Assembly: GCA_027080405.1 (NCBI GenBank)
Contig: JALWSL010000383.1
Location: 1 to 5,668 of the forward strand
Source of the DNA: Planctomycetaceae bacterium
GTDB lineage: Bacteria > Planctomycetota > Planctomycetia > Planctomycetales > Planctomycetaceae
Direction: 5' to 3'
Length of the DNA stretch: 5,668 bases
Made by a program: the position numbers and the translations under genes. Below, one piece after another: positions 1-5,232 of this stretch. The notes below the pieces were generated by a model, which searched no databases, was not told the origin of the DNA, and saw only the letters and a program-made list of their open reading frames with translations. Each line of letters begins with the position of its first letter. Position 1 is the first letter of the stretch.

Positions 1-220
1 CGAGCAATCCGAAGTAAATGGCGGAGATTTCTTCGATTCGCTTTTTACGAATAAGCAGATCGGTCGCGATAATGCCGACGACAAGCGACATCAGCACCAG
101 AAAGGCAATCAGGGGGTGCTCGGCAATTTCAGTTGGAACGAGCTGATCCTGTGTGATGTAGGTGGCAAAAGCCCCGGCAGAAATACACACGAAAATGGCT
201 CGAATGATGTTCAGAAGCAT
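1..220 (-). CDS. PIN/TRAM-type membrane protein, N-terminal part (cut by left edge)
   Basis: Seventy-three codons are visible from an ATG at 220, read leftwards and still open at base 1. A CAGGG lies 7 bases before the ATG. The product starts MLLNIIRAIF and has two hydrophobic segments (about residues 5-20 and 37-56). A basic stretch, LLIRKKRIEEISAIYFGLL, follows. This two-helix anchor ending in an 'RKKR-I-E-ISAIYFGLL' block resembles the N-terminus of planctomycete YacL-like proteins, which carry a PIN nuclease domain and a TRAM RNA-binding domain further on. Neither domain lies inside the window, so the name rests on the anchor alone, recognised from memory. If correct, the protein would be a membrane-tethered putative RNase on the cytoplasmic face. 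It has its own long upstream region and is probably not co-transcribed with the esterase gene 417 bases upstream. It could also be another small membrane protein. Confidence 0.6.
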   Translation of the reverse strand, partial: MLLNIIRAIFVCISAGAFATYITQDQLVPTEIAEHPLIAFLVLMSLVVGIIATDLLIRKKRIEEISAIYFGLL

Positions 221-249
221 ATTGATACCCTGTCCTGGGGAATGTTGGT

Positions 250-279
250 TCTATAACAAAAAACTTGAAACTTGGTCAG
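250..279 (-). promoter_or_regulatory. Possible sigma-70 promoter for the PIN/TRAM-like gene
   Basis: Read on the minus strand, a CTGACC (-35, bases 279-274) and a TATAGA (-10, bases 255-250) are separated by 18 bases that include a T-rich run. Each box matches the consensus at 4 of 6 positions. The start point would fall near 243, about 20-25 bases upstream of the ATG at 220. The placement is good but the boxes are weak, so this is tentative. Confidence 0.3.
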
Positions 280-356
280 CAGCGGGTTCCGCTTGCGGGT
301 TATCCGTCAGGTCTGTAGCAACGGAAATATGTTCGAGGATGTTTGTTAAGTTCTCG

Positions 357-383
357 TTTACAACGTTCACAACGTTTACAAAT
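357..383. repeat. Three imperfect tandem 9-base units
   Basis: The units TTTACAACG, TTCACAACG and TTTACAAAT follow each other without a gap. The first two differ at one base, and the third differs from the first at its last two bases. The palindrome AACGTT spans each of the two unit junctions (363-368 and 372-377). The repeat lies about 140 bases upstream of the PIN/TRAM-like start. It could be a slippage product or a cluster of protein-binding sites. Confidence 0.55.
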
Positions 384-593
384 TGTGCATCATATTCAAA
401 CTGCGCATCGAAAGCAGCGTAACCGGGGCGTATTGACAAACAGGTAACGTCAGCCCTGCACGATGCCCATGCATCAGCACATCTGAACAATCAGGCAGAT
501 GCGAATTTCGTGTCATCATACGCATCGGAAACGAGAATTTCCAGACAGATCACTCGCAACTTCGGAACAGGATGTCACAAAAGCGGGCATAAC

Positions 594-637
594 GGCAAAA
601 CAGGGAGCGCACTTGCCTTTGGAGGGGGGATTTTGCC
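594..637 (-). terminator. Inverted repeat after the esterase stop, weak terminator candidate
   Basis: GGCAAAA at 594-600 is matched by its exact complement TTTTGCC at 631-637, with 30 bases between. The right arm abuts the esterase stop codon (638-640), so the mRNA could fold here immediately after translation ends. The loop is long, the stem is only 7 base pairs, and the only T run lies inside the stem. It is therefore not a canonical intrinsic terminator, and its role is a guess from position. Confidence 0.2.
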
Positions 638-1522
638 CTATTCGCCGAGTTGTTCCTTCCAGTCTCTCCAGAGCCAGCGTAGTTCGTCGGGAAGAATTGC
701 TCCCGAGTGTTTTCGGCTGTGGTATCCATCTCCCATCACAAACTTGTAATCGTATTTTTTGAACTTCAATGCCGCCGCCATCTGCAAATTTGCGAGTGGC
801 CAATTGCCATGTGCATTGTCTACATCGTTGGAGCCTTCCTGCAAATGAACGCGAATAGGCTTCTTTTCGGTCTTGCGGATCAATGCGGGGTAAACATGTC
901 CGCCTCGTATATTGGTAAAACTGCCAATGTGACTGCTTACTTTTCGAAAATAGTCCGGTCGTTCCCAGGCAACAGTCCAGGCACAAATGCCGCCCGAACT
1001 GGCACCAGAAATGGCTCGCCCTTCCGGGTTATCGGTCAGTTTGTACGACCTGGCAACTTCCGGGAGGATTTCTTCGATCAGGAACCGGGCATAATCGTCA
1101 CTGAGGGTATCATATTCGATACTGCGATTTCGGTACGGCTTGCCACCAGGTTTTGAAGAAGGGATCTCCCCCGGATTGATGAAGATGCCTATCGTGACGG
1201 GCATTTCGCCGGAATGAATCAGATTGTCAAAAACATTCGTTGCGCGAACCAGACCTTTCGGGTTGCAATACGCCCAACCATCCTGAAACACCATCACACA
1301 GGCCGGGGTTCCTTTCCTGTATTGAGCGGGAACATAGACCCAATAGTCTCTGACTGTTCCCGGAAAGATTTTGCTGGTTTTCCACTGATACTGGGTCAAC
1401 TTTCCTTTGGGAACCCCTTCCTGAGGATACGAATCGGGGCCCAAGATGTAATCATCAGCCGCTTGGAGAGAGACTCCCATAAGAAGGAGACAGACAAGCC
1501 CGAAACAGATTTCTTTCGACAT
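638..1522 (-). CDS. Exported esterase, enterochelin-esterase (Fes)/esterase D-like alpha/beta hydrolase
   Basis: The 294-residue product starts at an ATG with GGAAAGAG 8 bases upstream. Residues 1-21 form a signal peptide (basic start, leucine-rich core, LQA/A cleavage), so the enzyme is exported. The rest fits the putative-esterase family (PF00756). It has a VYVPAQY strand, a VMVFQDGWAY block at 77-86 near the expected oxyanion region, and IGIFINPGEI at 111-120. The nucleophile elbow GASSG puts the catalytic serine at Ser175. EGSNDVDNAHGNW (229-241) should supply the acid, Asp233 or Asp235. The histidine is most likely His268 in DGYHSRKHSG, with His272 as the alternative. The length is normal for the exported planctomycete members. 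Likely chemistry is hydrolysis of an ester, for instance on a polysaccharide side group, but the substrate cannot be read from sequence. Siderophore hydrolysis is less likely because no iron genes are nearby. The gene appears to be monocistronic. Confidence 0.88.
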   Translation of the reverse strand: MSKEICFGLVCLLLMGVSLQAADDYILGPDSYPQEGVPKGKLTQYQWKTSKIFPGTVRDYWVYVPAQYRKGTPACVMVFQDGWAYCNPKGLVRATNVFDNLIHSGEMPVTIGIFINPGEIPSSKPGGKPYRNRSIEYDTLSDDYARFLIEEILPEVARSYKLTDNPEGRAISGASSGGICAWTVAWERPDYFRKVSSHIGSFTNIRGGHVYPALIRKTEKKPIRVHLQEGSNDVDNAHGNWPLANLQMAAALKFKKYDYKFVMGDGYHSRKHSGAILPDELRWLWRDWKEQLGE

Positions 1523-1700
1523 CTAACCAACTCTTTCCATTCTGTTTTGTTCTGTTATGTGAGTTATTTGAAGCCATCCATGGAGAATCCTGATGACCAT
1601 TATACGACTAATGGTTAAAGTTTACGAACGGTGCGAAAACTTTTGAAAATCTCATTTTGGTTACGGCGATCAGAACAGACCAGTCGTGCTGGGATGTCCA
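1523..1700. other. Intergenic region upstream of the esterase
   Basis: These 178 bases contain the esterase ribosome binding site (1531-1538), a near-perfect tandem 10-base repeat (TTCTGTTTTG/TTCTGTTATG at 1540-1559, 9 of 10 identical) that would lie in the leader, the predicted promoter and palindrome around 1596-1615, and AT-rich sequence beyond it. No clear terminator follows the membrane-protein stop at 1701. The only structure there is a 4-base-pair stem, CCAG/CTGG, at 1680-1692. Confidence 0.5.
1596..1615. promoter_or_regulatory. Esterase -10 box inside a perfect 7+7 palindrome (candidate operator)
   Basis: On the minus strand a consensus TATAAT lies at 1604-1599, placing a start point about 70 bases upstream of the esterase ATG. 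No good -35 box is found at 16-18 bases. The same bases form part of an exact inverted repeat, ACCATTA (1596-1602) and TAATGGT (1609-1615), with a 6-base centre. A repressor bound here would cover the -10 box. This is how many LacI-, GntR- and TetR-type operators are placed, but no regulator gene is in the window. Confidence 0.4.
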
Positions 1701-2192
1701 TCATTCAGCTTTGTTTGAAGTTCCGGAATCTTGCAAGCGTATCAGGATCAAGTCGGAAACATACCAGCCGGCGAATGCACTGGGGACGAGCAGAACAAGA
1801 CCGGAGCACCGGAACCAGGCAGGTGATGGAACCTGATAGAGCATCAAGCCCACGACCGAGCAGAATATGAGGCTATAAACAATGGAGCAGAATTTCCCCT
1901 GTTTGAACCCGATAATGCCCGCTAACAGGCAACCGGAAAAGATTCCTGTTGACCACCCTGCGAGCACAATCAAGAGTGCTGCTGCGGGGAGGCTGCCAAT
2001 ATACTCGCCCATTTGATCCGGAGTGTCCAGCTCAAGACCAACCGGAGGCGGATAGAGAACATGCCCGATCGACTCGATTGTTCCGACAACAATCACGCCG
2101 GTGACCATTGCAAAAATGATCGCGACAATATTGCGAAAATGCTGTGATTGCGGAATCGACACTTCCGCATCGCCTATTCTGATCGGTTCCAT
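1701..2192 (-). CDS. Conserved four-helix membrane protein of unknown function
   Basis: The 163-residue product has four likely membrane helices (about 22-44, 69-95, 101-120 and 128-150) and a soluble, charged C-terminal tail. Between helices 1 and 2 is a loop bearing IESIGHVLYPPPVGLELDTPDQMGEYIGSLP. The pattern 'E-IGH-YPPP-GL' followed by a conserved 'SLP' entry to helix 2 is one I recognise from uncharacterised small membrane proteins in planctomycetes and other bacteria. Glu40 and His44 at the end of helix 1 are the residues most likely to matter. No catalytic domain or transport signature is visible. The start is the first possible one: the in-frame codons back to an upstream TAA contain no ATG, GTG or TTG. 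A GGGGA sits 4 bases before the ATG, which is rather close. The gene is flanked by long gaps, so it is probably transcribed alone. Confidence 0.75.
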   Translation of the reverse strand: MEPIRIGDAEVSIPQSQHFRNIVAIIFAMVTGVIVVGTIESIGHVLYPPPVGLELDTPDQMGEYIGSLPAAALLIVLAGWSTGIFSGCLLAGIIGFKQGKFCSIVYSLIFCSVVGLMLYQVPSPAWFRCSGLVLLVPSAFAGWYVSDLILIRLQDSGTSNKAE

Positions 2193-2693
2193 CGATTCCC
2201 CAGCACGTTTGGTAGTTGGTTCATTCTGATCTCCGTTACCAAACTGATGTTTTCCCGGTATTCGCGAGCCGGTCTCAAACTTTTACCGTGACTCAAATGG
2301 TGCATAACACACCGTGCATAAGCATCATACGGAAAGCAGGATGCGACCACAACACCGGCAAGCGGACGATGTTGTTTTCGGATGCTCTTGCCCGTGATTG
2401 TCCTCTCTGAACCCTGATAGGTGATCGTGATAATATCAGAAATGTCTCGAAACGTCCAAGCTGATCGAGACGTCCAGACTGGAAAGAAAGGTTCGAGCCT
2501 CGGCACACTCCAGGCGAACTCAAACAGTTCACCACACAATAGAACTGTGAAGTGTTGTCGCTTTCAGGTCTCGCATTGGCTGACAGATACTGGCTGGCAG
2601 TGTTGTCATTGGTAGGGAAGGCGGGATCGGCACAGAGGATTGGTACCTTTAGTTCCGAATTGCATATCTGAGCGCAAAGCAGACGCCCAATTA
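2193..2693. other. Intergenic region of about 500 bases between kinase and membrane-protein genes
   Basis: No supported gene is present. The longest reading frame (minus, 2174-2539) starts at a TTG without a ribosome binding site, runs into the membrane-protein gene and encodes nothing recognisable. A weak minus-strand promoter (TTGGAC at 2458-2453, then TATTAT at 2435-2430, 17 bases apart) could serve the membrane-protein gene with a leader of over 200 bases. It overlaps a small repeat cluster at 2444-2482. No terminator-like hairpin with a T run follows the kinase stop. The length is unusual for two genes on the same strand and could hide a small RNA or a decayed gene, but nothing here proves either. 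Confidence 0.5.
2447..2482. repeat. Degenerate tandem 18-base repeat with overlapping inverted repeat
   Basis: Two adjacent 18-base units at 2447-2464 and 2465-2482 both begin TCGA, share an ACGTCCA core and agree at 14 of 18 positions. The same stretch contains an exact inverted repeat, GTCTCGA (2444-2450) and TCGAGAC (2465-2471), with a 14-base loop. It lies in the kinase-to-membrane-protein gap and overlaps the weak promoter described there. Its function is unknown. Confidence 0.45.
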
Positions 2694-3524
2694 TCAGGCA
2701 GCGCGATATTGCAGAATCATGCGATTGGCAGGAAGTCTCAACTTTTTCTGCCGAATGAGCCCCTGTTTTGCCCTTTTATATACATTCAGCATGTGCGTTG
2801 CATCGCGAAAGCGATTTTTAGGAACTGGATCGATCGATCGTCGCAGAAATTCGACAAATTCGGGAGTCACTTTTCGACGGACTCTCAAGATCCCGGCGGC
2901 GGGCCAATCGTACGGCCATTCCGGCCACTGTCCGCTGAGCATGCGATAGATGATCAACCCCAGCGAAAAAACATCGGAACGCAACGAAGGCTTTCCCATC
3001 GCCTGTTCCGGTGCCATGTAGCCCACGGTTCCGGTACCCGCCCCCTGAACCGATTTTTGAGCAATTTTTGCGATCCCGAAATCAGTCAGTTTCAATATCT
3101 GGCCCGAAAAGAGCAGCATGTTATCCGGTTTGATGTCGCAGTGAATGATTTTTTGTGAATGGGCGTAGGAAGCCGCTTCGAGCATCTGTTCGCACAGGTT
3201 CAGAATGGTCATGATCGACATTCGGTTGCGCAAACGATCCGCCAACGTTTTTTCAGCTAACGGATAGACGATCACAAAATGATCATTGATGAAACTGGCG
3301 TCTTTCAAGGCGAGAATGTTCGGGTGATCCAACCGTGCGACCATTCGAACTTCCCGGCGGAAATCATCCAGAATCTGGTTCGTTACATAACCGGCGTGAG
3401 GAACCTTGATCGCAACGCGAATCCCCTCAATAGTATCGAGGGCCTGATAAACGGTCGCAAAGCCACCTTCAGCCAATCTACCTTCAATGCGGTATTTGCC
3501 TAATCGTTGACGGGTCCTGAACAC
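2694..3524 (-). CDS. Hanks-type Ser/Thr protein kinase, soluble, HCD (non-RD) catalytic loop
   Basis: The 276-residue product is almost entirely a kinase catalytic domain (about 11-250). The landmarks, in order, are the glycine loop LAEGGFATVY (17-26), the ATP-anchoring Lys40 in VAIK, the helix-C Glu58, the catalytic loop HCDIKPDN (128-135; catalytic Asp130, Lys132, Asn135), DFG at 148-150, a threonine-bearing activation loop (Thr164, Thr166), APE at 171-173 and the structural Asp184 in SDVFSLG. All catalytic residues are present, so the enzyme is probably active. It transfers phosphate from ATP to Ser/Thr of an unknown partner. There is no membrane helix, PASTA or other sensor domain, only a short basic C-terminal tail, so it should be cytoplasmic and take its signal from a partner. 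Two oddities are Cys129 in place of the usual Arg in HRD, and Ala18 and Ala23 replacing glycines in the loop. It is divergent from the sulfatase genes. Confidence 0.93.
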   Translation of the reverse strand: MFRTRQRLGKYRIEGRLAEGGFATVYQALDTIEGIRVAIKVPHAGYVTNQILDDFRREVRMVARLDHPNILALKDASFINDHFVIVYPLAEKTLADRLRNRMSIMTILNLCEQMLEAASYAHSQKIIHCDIKPDNMLLFSGQILKLTDFGIAKIAQKSVQGAGTGTVGYMAPEQAMGKPSLRSDVFSLGLIIYRMLSGQWPEWPYDWPAAGILRVRRKVTPEFVEFLRRSIDPVPKNRFRDATHMLNVYKRAKQGLIRQKKLRLPANRMILQYRAA

Positions 3525-3542
3525 GGCGATGCTGTTACTCCT
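3522..3542 (-). promoter_or_regulatory. Kinase translation start: GTG with distant AGGAG
   Basis: The only ordinary start codon between the in-frame upstream TGA and the conserved RQRLGKYRIE block is the GTG at 3524. The best ribosome binding site, AGGAG (3542-3538), is 13 bases from it, which is long. An in-frame ATC at 3530-3528 would be at the ideal 7 bases and would add two residues. ATC starts are very rare, so GTG with weak initiation is preferred. Confidence 0.5.
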
Positions 3543-3650
3543 GATGTCGTATCATGTTTGTTGATCAGATTCAGCACTTCGCAGCACAGGAATCTGCTTG
3601 CATTATCGGCTTAACGTGAAAAGTCTCTGCAATCGAATCTTCGGTTCTGT

Positions 3651-3680
3651 TTGACACCGCCGTAAGCTGTTTCCCATAAT
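3651..3680 (+). promoter_or_regulatory. Sigma-70 promoter for the sulfatase genes
   Basis: A perfect -35 box TTGACA (3651-3656) is followed after 18 bases by CATAAT (3675-3680), 5 of 6 to consensus. It is the best promoter in the window. Transcription would begin near 3687, about 113 bases before the sulfatase ATG, and could continue into the second sulfatase. Confidence 0.6.
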
Positions 3681-3703
3681 GGCACAATGATCCACATCGT
3701 GCC
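3681..3703. promoter_or_regulatory. Dyad symmetry over the predicted start point (candidate operator)
   Basis: The half-sites GGCAC-a-ATG (3681-3689) and CAT-c-GTGCC (3695-3703) are complementary at 8 of 9 positions around a 5-base centre. The dyad begins at the base after the -10 box. A protein bound here would block transcription initiation. As RNA it could also form a stem-loop at the mRNA 5' end if transcription begins upstream of it. The partially overlapping CCATAATGG (3674-3682) is a second small palindrome. Confidence 0.45.
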
Positions 3704-3799
3704 GATTACTGAAACTGGGTAAACTTTTCGGCCTGGGTATTTTTGGTAGCAGAATTCACCGATTGAAACATCCTCAAAACAACTGGAGTCACAACACGC

Positions 3800-5122
3800 A
3801 TGAGATGCTTTTCCCTTCTCTTTCTTGCACTGATCCTGTTTTCCCCCGTTCAGGTCCAGGCTGCCCCACCAAATATTGTTTTGATCATTTCGGATGATCA
3901 AGCCTGGGACGATTACAGCTTTATGGGGCATCCACATATCAAAACGCCTCATTTGGATCGCCTGGCTGTTGAATCGCTGACTTTTACCAGAGGCTATGTT
4001 CCCGACAGTTTATGCAGACCATCACTGGCAACAATCATAACGGGTCTGTATCCGCATCAGCATGGTATTGTCGGGAACGATCCGCCCCCGCCACCCGAGT
4101 TGGCAAAACTGCCCAAAGGAAAGCAGCGGGCAAGCAAAAAGTATCTGGCTATCCGCAACAAATACCTGGAGCACATCGATGACGACCCTAAACTGGCGGA
4201 GATTCTGAAACTGAAAGGGTACATCAGTCATCAATCCGGGAAGTGGTGGGAAGGGCATTACACTCGCGGCGGGTTTACTCACGGCATGACGCACGGCGAT
4301 CGCACCAAAGGGGGCCGGCATGGCGATAACGGCTTGACGATCGGTCGCCAGGGAATCAAACCGGTGACCGACTTCATCGATATGGCTGTCGATGAAAAGA
4401 AGCCTTTTTTCGTCTATTACGCTCCATTTTTGCCCCACACTCCTCACAATCCACCCGAGCGGATTTTGAAAAAGTATCGCAACCAAACGCCTCACCTGCC
4501 ACTTGCCAAATATTGGGCAATGTGTGAATGGTTCGATGAAACGTGTGGTGAACTGATCGATTACATCGATGGCAAAGGCCTGGGTAAAGAAACAATCATT
4601 CTTTACGTCACAGACAATGGCTGGATTAACCAGAAGGAAAAAAGTCGTTATGCCCCTCGTTCAAAGCGTTCCCAGTACGATGGTGGGTTGCGCACCCCGA
4701 TTATGATTCGCTGGACAGGAAAAGTGAAACCGCAAATCGATCGCGTGCATCTGGCCAGTTCAATCGATATTGTTCCTACGGTTCTCAATGCCGTCGGGTT
4801 GAAGGATCAAATCACCTGCCAGATGCAGGGAATCAATCTGCTTGACGGTGCCGCGGTGGATCGCCGAAAAATCATCTTCGGCGAAATTCTGGAACACGAT
4901 ATTCAGGATATGACCGATCCGGTCGCTTCGTTGAAATATCGTTGGGCGATCGAAAATGAATGGAAACTGATTCTTCCCCACGCGCCCCGTGTACCCGACG
5001 GAACCGTTGAGCTTTACAACCTGATCAAAGACCCTTACGAAAAAAGGAACCTGGCGAAGTCGCATCCCGATATCGTCAAAAGCATGACAAAAAAAATTGA
5101 CGATTGGTGGAAAGTCGATTGA
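3800..5122 (+). CDS. Exported sulfatase (arylsulfatase A-like family) with atypical CRPSL motif
   Basis: The 440-residue product has a clear signal peptide (1-21, cleavage VQA/A), so it acts in the periplasm or outside. The sulfatase fold is complete: PNIVLIISDDQ with metal ligands Asp32-Asp33; the modification site LCRPSLATIITGLYP with Cys72; SGKWWEG with Lys148; PFLPHTPHNPP with His213; YVTDNG with Asp272-Asn273; Lys289 in SKRSQYDGGLRTP; and a C-terminal LYNLIKDPYEKRNLA block. The family hydrolyses sulfate esters using a formylglycine made from the Cys of C-x-P/A-S-R. Here the Arg is Leu76, and the usual GKWH His is Trp150. I recall similar CRPSLAT proteins in planctomycetes, so this is probably a subfamily trait, not damage. 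The substrate is unknown; sulfated polysaccharide is the natural guess. Residues 95-99 are five prolines. The start at 3800 has TGGAG 11 bases upstream. Confidence 0.92.
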   Translation: MRCFSLLFLALILFSPVQVQAAPPNIVLIISDDQAWDDYSFMGHPHIKTPHLDRLAVESLTFTRGYVPDSLCRPSLATIITGLYPHQHGIVGNDPPPPPELAKLPKGKQRASKKYLAIRNKYLEHIDDDPKLAEILKLKGYISHQSGKWWEGHYTRGGFTHGMTHGDRTKGGRHGDNGLTIGRQGIKPVTDFIDMAVDEKKPFFVYYAPFLPHTPHNPPERILKKYRNQTPHLPLAKYWAMCEWFDETCGELIDYIDGKGLGKETIILYVTDNGWINQKEKSRYAPRSKRSQYDGGLRTPIMIRWTGKVKPQIDRVHLASSIDIVPTVLNAVGLKDQITCQMQGINLLDGAAVDRRKIIFGEILEHDIQDMTDPVASLKYRWAIENEWKLILPHAPRVPDGTVELYNLIKDPYEKRNLAKSHPDIVKSMTKKIDDWWKVD

Positions 5123-5135
5123 TCGTCGATTGATC
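5114..5135. repeat. Exact 11-base tandem duplication across the sulfatase stop codon
   Basis: GTCGATTGATC occurs twice back to back (5114-5124 and 5125-5135). The first copy carries the last two codons and the TGA stop. The second lies just downstream and is out of frame. The stretch can also fold as TTGATC/GATCAA (5119-5124 with 5132-5137) around a 7-base loop. It looks like a recent slippage duplication. Confidence 0.7.
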
Positions 5136-5172
5136 AACCTCTGCCGCGATTCTGTGAGTCGTTTCATTTTTA

Positions 5173-5208
5173 CTTGACGTTTTTTTGTCAGGCCTGGTTT
5201 ACCGGGCC
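5173..5208 (+). other. Two adjacent stem-loops between the sulfatase genes
   Basis: CTTGAC (5173-5178) can pair with GTCAGG (5187-5192) around a T-rich loop. A stronger hairpin, GGCCTGG-TTTA-CCGGGCC (5191-5208), follows with 7 base pairs, six of them G-C. The two share bases 5191-5192, so full versions exclude each other. No T run follows the strong hairpin, so it is not a canonical terminator. It ends 12 bases before the second sulfatase's ribosome binding site and may set mRNA stability or the relative output of the two genes. Confidence 0.4.
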
Positions 5209-5232
5209 CGAATCGTGATCAAGGAAAATTCA

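Larger units (their letters stand above)
221..637. other. Intergenic region between the esterase 3' end and the PIN/TRAM-like gene
   Basis: This stretch of 417 bases has no convincing gene on either strand. Reading frames of up to about 87 codons exist, but they begin at poor starts, lack ribosome binding sites and resemble no known family. Its contents are the possible promoter near 250-279, a short hairpin AGCGG-gtt-CCGCT at 281-293, a triple 9-base repeat at 357-383, and an inverted repeat (594-600 with 631-637) directly after the esterase stop codon. I see no tRNA or other RNA gene. Confidence 0.6.
3525..3799. other. Divergent control region between kinase and first sulfatase
   Basis: These 275 bases serve both genes. 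On the plus strand there is a strong promoter (3651-3680), a dyad on the start point (3681-3703), a leader of about 110 bases and a TGGAG ribosome binding site at 3784-3788. On the minus strand a GATAAT (3607-3602) with a weak TTGCAG 19 bases upstream could start the kinase mRNA, leaving a leader of about 70 bases. The two promoters are back to back, so one regulator could affect both. Confidence 0.55.

Noticed and set aside
251..490. Minus-strand 79-codon frame with internal VNVVNVVN repeats
   Set aside because: It starts at TTG with no ribosome binding site, resembles no known protein, and its repetitive peptide is just the 9-base DNA repeat read in frame.
516..986. Minus-strand 156-codon frame overlapping the esterase
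   Set aside because: It lies mostly antiphase within the well-supported esterase gene, is cysteine- and arginine-rich and lacks family features.
2174..2539. Minus-strand 121-codon frame between the kinase and membrane-protein genes
   Set aside because: It has a TTG start without a ribosome binding site, overlaps the start of the membrane-protein gene, and its residue composition looks random.
2828..2840. Run of overlapping GATC sites as a possible origin or methylation cluster
   Set aside because: The run GATCGATCGATCG lies within the kinase coding sequence (RRSID region) and is not accompanied by DnaA boxes or an AT-rich element.
2640..3158. Plus-strand 172-codon frame opposite the kinase
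   Set aside because: It is antisense to the conserved kinase catalytic domain, whose motifs fix the true reading frame.
3611..3952. Minus-strand 113-codon frame across the sulfatase promoter and start
   Set aside because: It is antisense to the sulfatase signal-peptide region and promoter and has no recognisable domain.
5179..5208. Intrinsic terminator between the two sulfatases
   Set aside because: The T run lies before the GC-rich hairpin on the plus strand, and as an A run after it on the minus strand, so neither direction has the hairpin-then-T order.
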